From the NCBI RefSeq assembly GCF_009363535.1, contig NZ_CP045369.1, forward strand, positions 694,501 to 758,500: a stretch of 64,000 bases of DNA, written 5' to 3'. A program made the position numbers and the translations under genes. A model generated the notes under the pieces. The model saw only the letters and a program-made list of their open reading frames with translations, had not been told where the DNA came from and made no database searches. Source of the stretch: Microbulbifer sp. THAF38. GTDB lineage: Bacteria > Pseudomonadota > Gammaproteobacteria > Pseudomonadales > Cellvibrionaceae. Every line of letters starts with the position of its first letter. Position 1 is the first letter of the stretch. Below are positions 1 to 8,389 of the stretch, piece by piece.

Positions 1-1849
1 GTTTTTGCAAGCTCTCCGAATCTGTATTGATACTCTCTACCGGCTGCCCTGCGATAACGAGAACTTCGGGAAATAAGCGTCGTTTCCTTTTCTTCTTTGG
101 CTGCTGCGCTGTGTTTTCGGCCTGGGCGTCGGCGCCATGTAAGGCAATGGGGATAACCGGCACAGACTTGCGTCGTAAAATCTCCTCAATGTCTTTCAGA
201 AACGGCTGTAGCTCACCGTCTTCGCTGATTTTCCCCTCGGGAAAAATACAGAGTAATTCTCCGTTTTCCAGGCTCTCCTCTATGGCTTTGTAAGTGCGCT
301 CACGGCTGTTTGGATCATCGAGGTCCAAGCCTATGGGAATGGCATCGCTCATATGCAAAATACAGCGCAGCAGGCGGGACTTAAAAATAGCTGGATGGGC
401 GACAAAGCGTACATAGCGTTCAACAATATCTGCCAATATCACTGGGTCCAAAAAGCTGATGTGGTTGCTGACAATGAGGGCGGGCCCTTCATTAGGGATT
501 TGATCCAGTCCCTTGAAGTTGACCTTATAGAGGGTTCTCGCGGGCAGTAACAGTAATACACGCATAATGAACTCTGGCAATTTGGCAAAAATCAGGCTGA
601 CCACTACCAGATTCAGTAAAGCGATAATCACAAAGTACTTTGGGATAGAGATCTGGAGGATATCCAGGAAAGTAATGCTCAAGAGGGTTGCTGCGACGAT
701 AAAGAGTGAATTGAGCATATTGCTGATGGCAATAATTTGTGCGCGGATCTCTGCACTGGAGCGATCCTGGATCATTGCATACAGCGGCACGGTAAAAATA
801 CCGCCAAAAACGCCGAAGAGAGCGATGTAGAGAAGAATTAAGAAAGAGCCCTGGCTATTAAAAAACTGTGTCAGGTCTGCATTGGTCAAAGTATGAAAAT
901 GACTGGAGTGAAAACCCAGCGCCATGCCGGTGCAGGTGATGCCAATAGCCCCCAATGGTATCAATCCCGGTTCAATGCGCCCTCGGGATAACCAATTGCA
1001 CAGTAGTGATCCAAGCGCCGTGCCCACGGTGAGGCTGCATAAAAGCAGGGTGATTACCTCTTCACTTCCCCCGAGGACAGCGCGGGTAAAATTAGGTATT
1101 TGGGCCAGGTAAGCCGTAGTAATCAGCCAGAACCAGGCAATGGCAAGAATTGAATAAAATACCGAGGGTATTTGCCATGCCGAGTACATGACCCGTATGG
1201 CGTGTACGACCGGATTCCAATTGATGTGCAGTTTGGGGGACGGAGCTGGTGCCTTGGGGATGGCGCAACTTGCTAGATAGCCGCTGAGGGCCACACATAT
1301 CAATATAATGGCGATATATGTCAATCCATGTTGGCCGGGATGCGTGAATCCAACCAGTAGAGTACCGACGATCGTTCCAGCTAATGTGCCAATAAAAGAT
1401 CCCATCTGGATCAGTGCATTGCCCCCAAGCAACTCGATTCTATTTAACTGTTGTGGAATCAGGGAAAATTTAGCGGCACTAAAAAGTGCTGCGTAGGTGC
1501 CATAGCAGAAAATAACCGCCAGGCTCAGGGCATAATGCCGTGTAAATAGCGCAACAATACCCACGAGTCCTATGCCAATTTCGGCCATCTTGTAAATTCT
1601 GATGAGCTTGCTTTTATCTATTTTGTCGGCGAGTTGTCCTGCGGATGCGGAGAAGAGGAAATACGGCAGAATATACAAGCTGGTGGCAATATTGATCAGT
1701 GTATTGGCTTCTTCCTCCGTCATACGGAATACGAGCAATACAATTAACGCATTCTTATACAGATTGTCACTGAAAACTGCTAGAACCTGAGTGATAAACA
1801 GCGGCAGGAAACGCCGTGTACCGAGCAGCTTAAACTGGTTTTGAGCCAT
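1..1849 (-). CDS. MFS lysophospholipid transporter-acyltransferase fusion, copy 1 (3' end outside window)
   Basis: Read on the minus strand from the ATG at 1847-1849; 616 codons are open to the window edge, so the C-terminus is missing. The N-terminal part (about residues 1-430) is a 12-helix MFS transporter of the LplT type, starting with the family signature RRFLPLFITQ. The C-terminal part is a PlsC-type glycerolipid acyltransferase. It keeps the catalytic HX4D box (NHISFLD, H463 and D468) and the FPEG substrate box (FPEGKISEDGE). Known relatives flip lysophospholipids inward across the inner membrane and re-acylate them; the AMP-binding domain found in Aas is not present in the visible part. 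It is the most downstream of four leftward paralogues. Expected to be an active enzyme; the exact substrate is inferred. Confidence 0.88.
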   Translation of the reverse strand, partial: MAQNQFKLLGTRRFLPLFITQVLAVFSDNLYKNALIVLLVFRMTEEEANTLINIATSLYILPYFLFSASAGQLADKIDKSKLIRIYKMAEIGIGLVGIVALFTRHYALSLAVIFCYGTYAALFSAAKFSLIPQQLNRIELLGGNALIQMGSFIGTLAGTIVGTLLVGFTHPGQHGLTYIAIILICVALSGYLASCAIPKAPAPSPKLHINWNPVVHAIRVMYSAWQIPSVFYSILAIAWFWLITTAYLAQIPNFTRAVLGGSEEVITLLLCSLTVGTALGSLLCNWLSRGRIEPGLIPLGAIGITCTGMALGFHSSHFHTLTNADLTQFFNSQGSFLILLYIALFGVFGGIFTVPLYAMIQDRSSAEIRAQIIAISNMLNSLFIVAATLLSITFLDILQISIPKYFVIIALLNLVVVSLIFAKLPEFIMRVLLLLPARTLYKVNFKGLDQIPNEGPALIVSNHISFLDPVILADIVERYVRFVAHPAIFKSRLLRCILHMSDAIPIGLDLDDPNSRERTYKAIEESLENGELLCIFPEGKISEDGELQPFLKDIEEILRRKSVPVIPIALHGADAQAENTAQQPKKKRKRRLFPEVLVIAGQPVESINTDSESLQK

Positions 1850-2116
1850 TTTTTATCGCTTAAAAGGGCTGCCCTCTGAATGGCGGTTGCTAATTGACTG
1901 CGATGGAACTCTCGATCGAAATCTGATGCTGTATCTGAATATAGCGAATATCATCTTTATGACATGCAATATTGGCATCGATACTTGTATTTGCTGCTGC
2001 CTGATTAGATTGAGAGTATTTTGCTTTGAAGTTGATAGGTTTTTACAAAGTATAAAGTGGTAGGTGTGGTGCAATTACTCAGGGTGAAGTGGTGTTGTAG
2101 CTATCAATTTGTGGGG

Positions 2117-3949
2117 TTACCTAGTAAGGATTGAGTCGTTTGTATTCTCCACAGCGATAGGCTGTCCGATGCTGATATGAACTTTGGGGATAAGATTAAA
2201 TCTTTTGGCGTTGCGGTTGCCTCGAGCCTTGTAGTTCAAGCCTTGTAAGACAAGAGGGATTAGCGGGGCGCTTGTATCGATCAAGGCTGTTCTTAGGGGT
2301 TTCTCAATGTCAGTCAATAGACTGTCCAACTGGTCTTGCGTGTAAAAAAGACACATTAATTCACCATTCTCTAGTGCCTGGCGTATTTCAGTAGACAATT
2401 GAGTTTTGTCTCCTGATGACCCATAAACAATGGGGGCAATATTGTAGTTCTTAAAAATAAAGTGCATTAGTGGAGACTGGTAGAACCATTGGGGCAGAAT
2501 GAAACGAATAGGCCTTTGTAAAGTGTCCATCAATAGTAAGGGCGCCAGTTTCACAGTAGCGTTGCAGGTCAATAAGGCGGCGCTTTTTTTGGGAATTTTT
2601 TTCAGCTTTCCATAGGCGGTGCGGGCTAAGAGGTGTGAGGAGAGCCAGATCAGCAGGTGCACAATAAATTCTGGAAGCCTGTAAAACAATAAGGCCATTA
2701 CAGCAAAATTGATCAGAGCCATCAGAATAAACAGCTGCGGAATGGTAATTTTTACCACATCCAGAATAAATATATTGATCAGTGTAATGATCGTAGTAAA
2801 AAGGGCGTTCATTACATTGTTCAGTGAGAGCACCTGCGCGCGTACTGCGCGATCTGTCCTGTCCTGCATAATGGTGTAAAGGGGTACAATAAAAACACCA
2901 CCGGAAATGCCCAGTAACGCTGTGTATATCAATACGGCATAAGCGCCGTCACTACGCAGGTATTCGCCAACGGATGCCCCGGACAGTGTTTCAAACTGGG
3001 CGGTGGTAATACCGAGGCCCAGTCCTGCCAGTGTCATACCCAGAGCGCCAATGGGCACTATGCCAAAGGTAATACGTCCTCTAGACAGGGTTTCACACAT
3101 CAGAGAGCCCGCCGCCACACCAATAGATAAACAGCACAGGATAATGGTGATGACCGGTTCGCTGGCTCCCAGTACATTCTTGGTAAGGCTGGGTACCTGA
3201 ACCAGGTAGGCGGCACTGACTAGCCAGAACCAGGAGCAGGCGAGAATTGCGTAGAAAACCGATGGATTCTTTGTGGTCAGCCGCAGTATGCGCCAGGCTT
3301 GCGAGACAGGGTTCCAATCGATGCGCAAATCTGGGGCCGGTGCTGGTGCTTGGGGAACTCGGCGACTAGCGATATAGCCCAAGACTGCTATCACTGCCAT
3401 AGTCGCGCTCAATTCATTGAGTCCAGATTGACCGGGGTTGGTATATCCGGCTAATAGAGTGCCGGCAATAGTGCCGCTCAACACACCGGCAAAAGAGCCC
3501 ATCTGGGCAAGGCCATTGCCTCCCATCAATTCTCTACGCTTTAGGTGTTGGGGCAAAATCGCATATCGCACCGGGCTGAATATGGCTGTATGGCTTGCCA
3601 GTAGGAAGAGCACAATAAAGTTAATAGTTTGATTGTTATAAATCAGGCCATAGGCTCCAAGTAAAACGATGAAGATTTCCGCTAACTTCAAAATCCTGAT
3701 TATTTGGCTTTTGTCATATTTATCCGCCAACTGGCCGGCAGTAACGGAAAAAAGGAAATATGGCAATATATAAAAGCCCGTTGCCAGATTGATTAAGGCG
3801 TCGGCTTTTGCTTCGGAGAGACGAAACGCCAGCATCACCAGGAGCGCATTTTTAAAAATATTGTCATTGAAAGTGGCACTTGTCAGTGAGAGAAATAGAG
3901 GCAAAAAGCGGCGCTTGAAAAGAAGCGTGAACTGATTGTGTTGGGCCAT
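2117..3949 (-). CDS. MFS transporter with degenerate PlsC-like domain, copy 2
   Basis: 610 residues from the ATG at 3949, chosen over a GTG two codons upstream because it gives the family start MAQxxQF and an AGG about six bases ahead. Residues 1-430 are a well-preserved LplT-type MFS transporter with FNDN, AGQLADKYDK and a PLYTIMQDR loop. Residues 445-610 align without gaps, at least to about residue 485, to the acyltransferase domain of copy 4. However, the catalytic His and Asp positions are both alanine (A464, A469 in CNATVKLAP), and the FPEG box reads FYTQ. The transporter half is probably functional; the acyltransferase half is predicted to be catalytically dead. Full length is kept with no frameshift, so this looks like a retained non-catalytic domain rather than a pseudogene. 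Confidence 0.87.
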   Translation of the reverse strand: MAQHNQFTLLFKRRFLPLFLSLTSATFNDNIFKNALLVMLAFRLSEAKADALINLATGFYILPYFLFSVTAGQLADKYDKSQIIRILKLAEIFIVLLGAYGLIYNNQTINFIVLFLLASHTAIFSPVRYAILPQHLKRRELMGGNGLAQMGSFAGVLSGTIAGTLLAGYTNPGQSGLNELSATMAVIAVLGYIASRRVPQAPAPAPDLRIDWNPVSQAWRILRLTTKNPSVFYAILACSWFWLVSAAYLVQVPSLTKNVLGASEPVITIILCCLSIGVAAGSLMCETLSRGRITFGIVPIGALGMTLAGLGLGITTAQFETLSGASVGEYLRSDGAYAVLIYTALLGISGGVFIVPLYTIMQDRTDRAVRAQVLSLNNVMNALFTTIITLINIFILDVVKITIPQLFILMALINFAVMALLFYRLPEFIVHLLIWLSSHLLARTAYGKLKKIPKKSAALLTCNATVKLAPLLLMDTLQRPIRFILPQWFYQSPLMHFIFKNYNIAPIVYGSSGDKTQLSTEIRQALENGELMCLFYTQDQLDSLLTDIEKPLRTALIDTSAPLIPLVLQGLNYKARGNRNAKRFNLIPKVHISIGQPIAVENTNDSILTR

Positions 3950-4124
3950 TGGCACCTGTCCATGGTTGGTCTGCTTCTAGTAAACGGGTGCAGTAATTAA
4001 ATGATCACTCTGTAAAAGTATAAATAGTAAAAAGCATAGGCCAGGAATGGGGTTTTGAATGCTGGGATGTCAGCAGAAATTTCCGCCAACAATAAGAGTA
4101 TCTACAGTCTAATGCTATTGCTGT

Positions 4125-5978
4125 TTAGAATTTGGTTTTGATAGACGTTGATTTGGCTTGATAGAGGGTTTGATAGAGGCCCTGATGAGTAATGTTGTCG
4201 CCACTTAAAGGCTCTTCAGCAGCCAAAAATACTTTCCCGCTCAATTTACTCGCTGCTTTTTTGCTTTGAATAATTAGTGGAATAATAGGAATAGCTAGGT
4301 GTCGTAAGAATTCATCCAGCGGCATTTTTAATCTATTGGAGGGTTGAGAGGGTACGATTTGATCAAGCATCAAACACAAGAGTTCCCCGCTCTGTGCGGA
4401 TTTCTCTATCTCAGCAAGCGCTAGATTGTCCTCCGTCATCTCCTTCGTAGCATAAATAATTGGGGGCGTACCCCCTTTGTTAAGTGAAAAGCGTAACACT
4501 TTGTTTTTATACAAAGATTGGGAGAGTATAAATCGAACTGGGCGGGGCAGGGTGTCGTAGATAAGTAGAGGAGCGCGGTAATCTGTAGAGTCACAGATAA
4601 GCAATGCGGCCTCTTTTGAAGGTACCTGCTCCAGGCTTTTACTCCGTACTCGGGTCAATAAATTTGAGTAGATCCAAGTGATCTGATGAACCAATAATTC
4701 GGGCAGCTTGAGGCAGATAAAAGCAAGAGTAAGAAAATTCAGAATGGATGTGAATATAAAGAGCTGTGGAATGGTTATTTTCACGATGTCTAGTAAGTAT
4801 ATATTTAATAAACAGACGAGCATGACAAACAAGGCAAAAAACATATTGCTGAGTGCGAGGATTTGTCCGCGTAGCTGTTTCTCTGCTCGGTCTTGAATAA
4901 TGGTGTAAAGTGGTACGATATAAATCCCACCACAGAAACCCACTAGAACAGTGTAAAGCAGAATTGGAAAAGAGCCATCGCTCCTAAGAAATTCAGTGAT
5001 ACCGGCTCCAGACAGCGTATGAAATTCCATTGCACTAAAACCCAATCCCAGTCCTCCCAGAGTGATACCAATACCACCAATAGGCACAATCCCAAAAGTA
5101 ATGCGGCCTTTGGACAGGCCTTCACATATCAGTGAGCCTAGTGCCACACCAACTGTCAGGCAGCAGATCATCAGGGTGACCACCATCTCGCTGGCACCCA
5201 GGGTATTCTTTGTAAAACTGGGAAGTTGTGCCGAAAAGGTGGTGCTTATTAGCCAGAACCAAGAAGAGGCAATGATCGAATAAAAAATGGCAGGGTTCTT
5301 CATTGATTGATGTAGGATTTGAAGGGTCTGCTTGGCAGGATTCCAGTTAATCTTTAAGTGAGGCGTAACTGGCGGCGCTAATGGAATTGCCCGGCTGCTT
5401 AAGTAGCCAAATATTGCGATAAGTAACATGATGAGGGTGAGATATAACACCCCATGTTGACCAGGTTTCATAAAGTCTGCGATTAATGTTCCTGCAATTG
5501 CACCGCCTAGAGCACCAGCAAACATTCCCATTTGTGTCACCCCATTGCCACCCATGAGTTCCTGGCGCTTCAGGTGTTGGGGCATAATCGCATAACGCAC
5601 AGGGCTGTAGAAGGCTTCATGGCTTGCCAATAGAAACAGAACAAAAAAGCTTAAGGGCGTATTGCTGATGTAAATTGCAAAGGCGCCGAGGAGTACAATG
5701 GGTATCTCCAATAATTTAATGAGCTTAAGTAATTTGCTTTTATCATACCTGTCCGCCAATTGACCCGCAGTAATTGAAAATAGGAAAAAAGGTAAAAGAT
5801 AAAGGCCTGTAGCGAGGTTAATTAGGGCGTTAGCTTCAGCTTTTGCTAAATGAAAAGCAAAAATGACTAATAATGCGTTTCTGAAGAGGTTACTGTTGAA
5901 GTAGATGCTAATAAGTGTGAGGAATAAAGGTAGGAATCGGCGTTTTCTCAGTAGTTGGAACTGATTTTGTCGAGCCAT
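4125..5978 (-). CDS. MFS transporter with degenerate PlsC-like domain, copy 3
   Basis: 617 residues from the ATG at 5978, preferred over the in-frame ATG at 5984 because AAGGAA then sits at normal spacing. Residues 1-430 form the LplT-type transporter (AGQLADRYDK, RSDGSFPIL, PLYTIIQDR). The C-terminal 180 residues correspond to the PlsC domain, but the HX4D box has become S464...A469 (CDSTDYRAP) and the FPEG box reads MLDQ. Loss of both boxes independently of copy 2 at the same positions, with the reading frame intact, suggests that a non-catalytic domain is tolerated or useful. It resembles copy 2 more than copy 4 in many loops (for example GRITFGIVPIG is identical), so copies 2 and 3 probably share a duplication. 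Confidence 0.87.
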   Translation of the reverse strand: MARQNQFQLLRKRRFLPLFLTLISIYFNSNLFRNALLVIFAFHLAKAEANALINLATGLYLLPFFLFSITAGQLADRYDKSKLLKLIKLLEIPIVLLGAFAIYISNTPLSFFVLFLLASHEAFYSPVRYAIMPQHLKRQELMGGNGVTQMGMFAGALGGAIAGTLIADFMKPGQHGVLYLTLIMLLIAIFGYLSSRAIPLAPPVTPHLKINWNPAKQTLQILHQSMKNPAIFYSIIASSWFWLISTTFSAQLPSFTKNTLGASEMVVTLMICCLTVGVALGSLICEGLSKGRITFGIVPIGGIGITLGGLGLGFSAMEFHTLSGAGITEFLRSDGSFPILLYTVLVGFCGGIYIVPLYTIIQDRAEKQLRGQILALSNMFFALFVMLVCLLNIYLLDIVKITIPQLFIFTSILNFLTLAFICLKLPELLVHQITWIYSNLLTRVRSKSLEQVPSKEAALLICDSTDYRAPLLIYDTLPRPVRFILSQSLYKNKVLRFSLNKGGTPPIIYATKEMTEDNLALAEIEKSAQSGELLCLMLDQIVPSQPSNRLKMPLDEFLRHLAIPIIPLIIQSKKAASKLSGKVFLAAEEPLSGDNITHQGLYQTLYQAKSTSIKTKF

Positions 5979-6215
5979 TACCATTTCCTTGCATGGGGCT
6001 GCCCGCTGACTAGTGCTTGTTCGTCACCAGGTGCCTTCGGCAATTTATAAAACTGATGCTTAGCTCCTAGTGATTCTCATCTTATGACTGTGAGCTTACT
6101 TTTGATGGGGTTACATTTGATGGAGCTTAGATAAGCATAGGTTAGCCGTACGGCGACAATAACCACCGCTTTATTGTAGGGCTTGGCGTAGTAAGGATTG
6201 ATAATTGGCGTTAGA

Positions 6216-6246
6216 TTACTGGGCTGGTATTGATCCAGCCCAGTAA
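6216..6246 (-). terminator. 12-bp perfect hairpin downstream of copy 4
   Basis: A perfect 12-base stem with a 7-base loop (TATTGAT) lies about 40 bases beyond the stop of the copy 4 gene. No clear U-tract follows on the minus strand, so it may be a processing or stabilising hairpin rather than a classical intrinsic terminator. It separates copy 4 from the copies 1-3 downstream. Confidence 0.5.
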
Positions 6247-6267
6247 GGCAACTCCAGTAAGGCAACT
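6240..6267. repeat. 14-bp tandem duplication
   Basis: CCAGTAAGGCAACT is present twice back to back (6240-6253 and 6254-6267) between the stop of copy 4 and the hairpin. It overlaps the right arm of that hairpin by a few bases. The 303-base gap 5985-6287 holds only this repeat, the hairpin and the presumed promoter of copy 3; no gene is seen. Confidence 0.8.
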
Positions 6268-6287
6268 TTATTAAGGTGACTAAAGCC

Positions 6288-8174
6288 TTACCTTTTTTCT
6301 CCGCGAAGCTCTAGAACCTCATCGCGCAAAGCCTGGGCCTTGGCTTCCGGTGCCTCAATCGGTGAGCCCGCCACTACGCAGACCTTGGACCAGAAACGCT
6401 TTGGCAATGTGGTGAAAGCATGTCCGCCCTTATGGCTGAAGAAGCTACCCCAAAGTCCACGCAGGGCCATGGGTATAACCGGAACTGGTGTGCGTGCCAG
6501 AATCTTTTCTATGCCGGCTTTAAAGGGTTGTAATTCCCCATCTTTGGTGAGTTGCCCCTCGGGGAAAATGCACAGCAGGTCGCCACTTTTTAGGCCTTGC
6601 TCAATATCCCTGAATGCCTGCTCATAGCCTGCTGGATCCTGGGTTTTGGAGCAGATGGGAATGGCGCGCCCGGTGCGAAAGATAAAGTGCAGCACTGGGA
6701 TTTCGTAAATCGGCTTGTACATAATAAAGCGAATTGGCCGGCGTACGGCGCCCGCCAGTAACAGGGCATCTACATAGCTCACATGATTGCATACAATCAG
6801 AGCCGGTCCCTCTGCGGGAATTTTCTCCAGTCCTTGGTGTTTGACCCGGTACATGGTGTGCGAGAGCATCCAGATAAGAAGGCGCATGGCGAACTCTGGC
6901 ACCTTGGTGAATACAAAGATTGCTACCGCAGCATTCATCAGCGCGATAATCAGGAAAAACTCTGGAATCGAGGCCTGCAGTATATTCAGGAACAAAATAC
7001 CCATCAGCGCCGAGATCACCATAAATAAGGCGTTGAGGATATTGTTGACCGAGATAATCTGAGCGCGAATCTCTGCTGCCGAGCGGTCTTGCATCATGGC
7101 GTAGAGGGGCACTATGTAGAGACCGCCGAAAATACCCAGCAATACGATACAGGTAAGAATCGCGAGGGCGCCATCGCTGTTGAAGAATGCGGTCAGCGTG
7201 GGCTGCTGTAATTCCTGGAAACTATTCCCGGCGAAGGATAGGGCAATGCCGGCAATAGTGAGACCGGCTGCACCCAGCGGCACCAGGCCCAGCTCGATAT
7301 GACCGTCGGATAGGCGCTCGCAAAGCATGGAGCCCAGCGCAATGCCGATAGTGAATGCGCATAGCAGCAAGGTAACGAGAGATTCATCTCCTCCCAGCAC
7401 GTTTTTAGTAAAGCTGGGTATCTGAGTCAGATAGGCCGCGCCCAGCAACCAAAACCAAGAGATGCCGATGATGGCATAGAAAATCGACGGGGTTTTGGCG
7501 GTGGTACTTAAGATGTTACGGGTTTGTGTGACGGGGTTCGGGTTGATACGCAGGTTTGGAGCGGGCGCGGGACTTTTGGGAATCCAGCGGCTCGCTAGGT
7601 AACCAAATATCGCAGCGCCCATAATAATTAGGCTTAGATAAAAGAGACCGTGCTCCCCCTGTCCAGTCAGGCCTGCGAGCAGGCCGCCGACAATGGTACC
7701 GGCGAGGATACCGACAAAAGTGCCCATCTCCACCAGAGCGTTGCCCCCGACCAGCTCGGAGCGCTTTAGGGACTGGGGCAGGATGGCGTATTTGACCGGC
7801 CCAAAGAATGCAGATTGCACCCCGAGCAAGAAAAGCACAGCGAGACAGAACACGTGGTTGCCGCTGTAAAGGGCACCAATACCAAGGGCGCCAATCACGA
7901 TCTCCCCCAGTTTGATCAGCCTGATTAAGCGGCTCTTATCGAATTTGTCCGCAATCTGGCCAGCGGATGCAGAAAACAAGAAAAAGGGCAGGATAAACAG
8001 GCCGGCGGCAATGTTGATCAGCGCATTGGCTTCGCTCTCCACCAGGCGGAAGGCGATCATCACGATCAGGGCGTTTTTATAGACATTATCGTTAAAAGCG
8101 CCTAAAAACTGGGTGATAAAGAAAGGCAGAAAACGGCGACTGGCAAGCAGCTGAAACTGGGTGCGATGGGCCAT
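6288..8174 (-). CDS. MFS lysophospholipid transporter-acyltransferase fusion, copy 4 (intact)
   Basis: 628 residues. The N-terminal MFS transporter (residues 1-430, LplT type, FNDNVYKNA and AGQIADKFDKSRL) is fused to a PlsC acyltransferase (about 445-628). The catalytic HX4D box is intact (NHVSYVD, H464 and D469), as is FPEG (537-540) followed by QLTKDGE. The family couples inward flipping of lysophospholipids with 1-acyl-glycerophospholipid acylation at the inner membrane. It is the most upstream member of the four-gene tandem array and is probably the ancestral or reference copy. The N-terminal acyl-ACP ligase domain seen in some Aas relatives is absent, so the acyl donor must come from elsewhere. 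Confidence 0.92.
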   Translation of the reverse strand: MAHRTQFQLLASRRFLPFFITQFLGAFNDNVYKNALIVMIAFRLVESEANALINIAAGLFILPFFLFSASAGQIADKFDKSRLIRLIKLGEIVIGALGIGALYSGNHVFCLAVLFLLGVQSAFFGPVKYAILPQSLKRSELVGGNALVEMGTFVGILAGTIVGGLLAGLTGQGEHGLFYLSLIIMGAAIFGYLASRWIPKSPAPAPNLRINPNPVTQTRNILSTTAKTPSIFYAIIGISWFWLLGAAYLTQIPSFTKNVLGGDESLVTLLLCAFTIGIALGSMLCERLSDGHIELGLVPLGAAGLTIAGIALSFAGNSFQELQQPTLTAFFNSDGALAILTCIVLLGIFGGLYIVPLYAMMQDRSAAEIRAQIISVNNILNALFMVISALMGILFLNILQASIPEFFLIIALMNAAVAIFVFTKVPEFAMRLLIWMLSHTMYRVKHQGLEKIPAEGPALIVCNHVSYVDALLLAGAVRRPIRFIMYKPIYEIPVLHFIFRTGRAIPICSKTQDPAGYEQAFRDIEQGLKSGDLLCIFPEGQLTKDGELQPFKAGIEKILARTPVPVIPMALRGLWGSFFSHKGGHAFTTLPKRFWSKVCVVAGSPIEAPEAKAQALRDEVLELRGEKR

Positions 8175-8389
8175 TGGTGATATCTCTTATAAAAGCACGC
8201 TGTCCATCTTAAGCCATTGGGGCAAGGGGTTGTCCAGCTTGTAGTGGCGACGAAATAAATGGTACGAAAGTGAGGGGGGATGAGGGGAGCCGGGAAGTCT
8301 GGCTAGCGGAACATTAAGGCGGGAAACCGGCCGCCGGAGCGGCCGGTGGTGTTCAAAACCGGTCATTCTTAGTCGGATTTTTCCAACGA

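Noticed and set aside
6077..6265. A 62-codon leftward frame between copies 3 and 4
   Set aside because: It consists of the tandem repeat and hairpin region with no ribosome site and no protein-like pattern.
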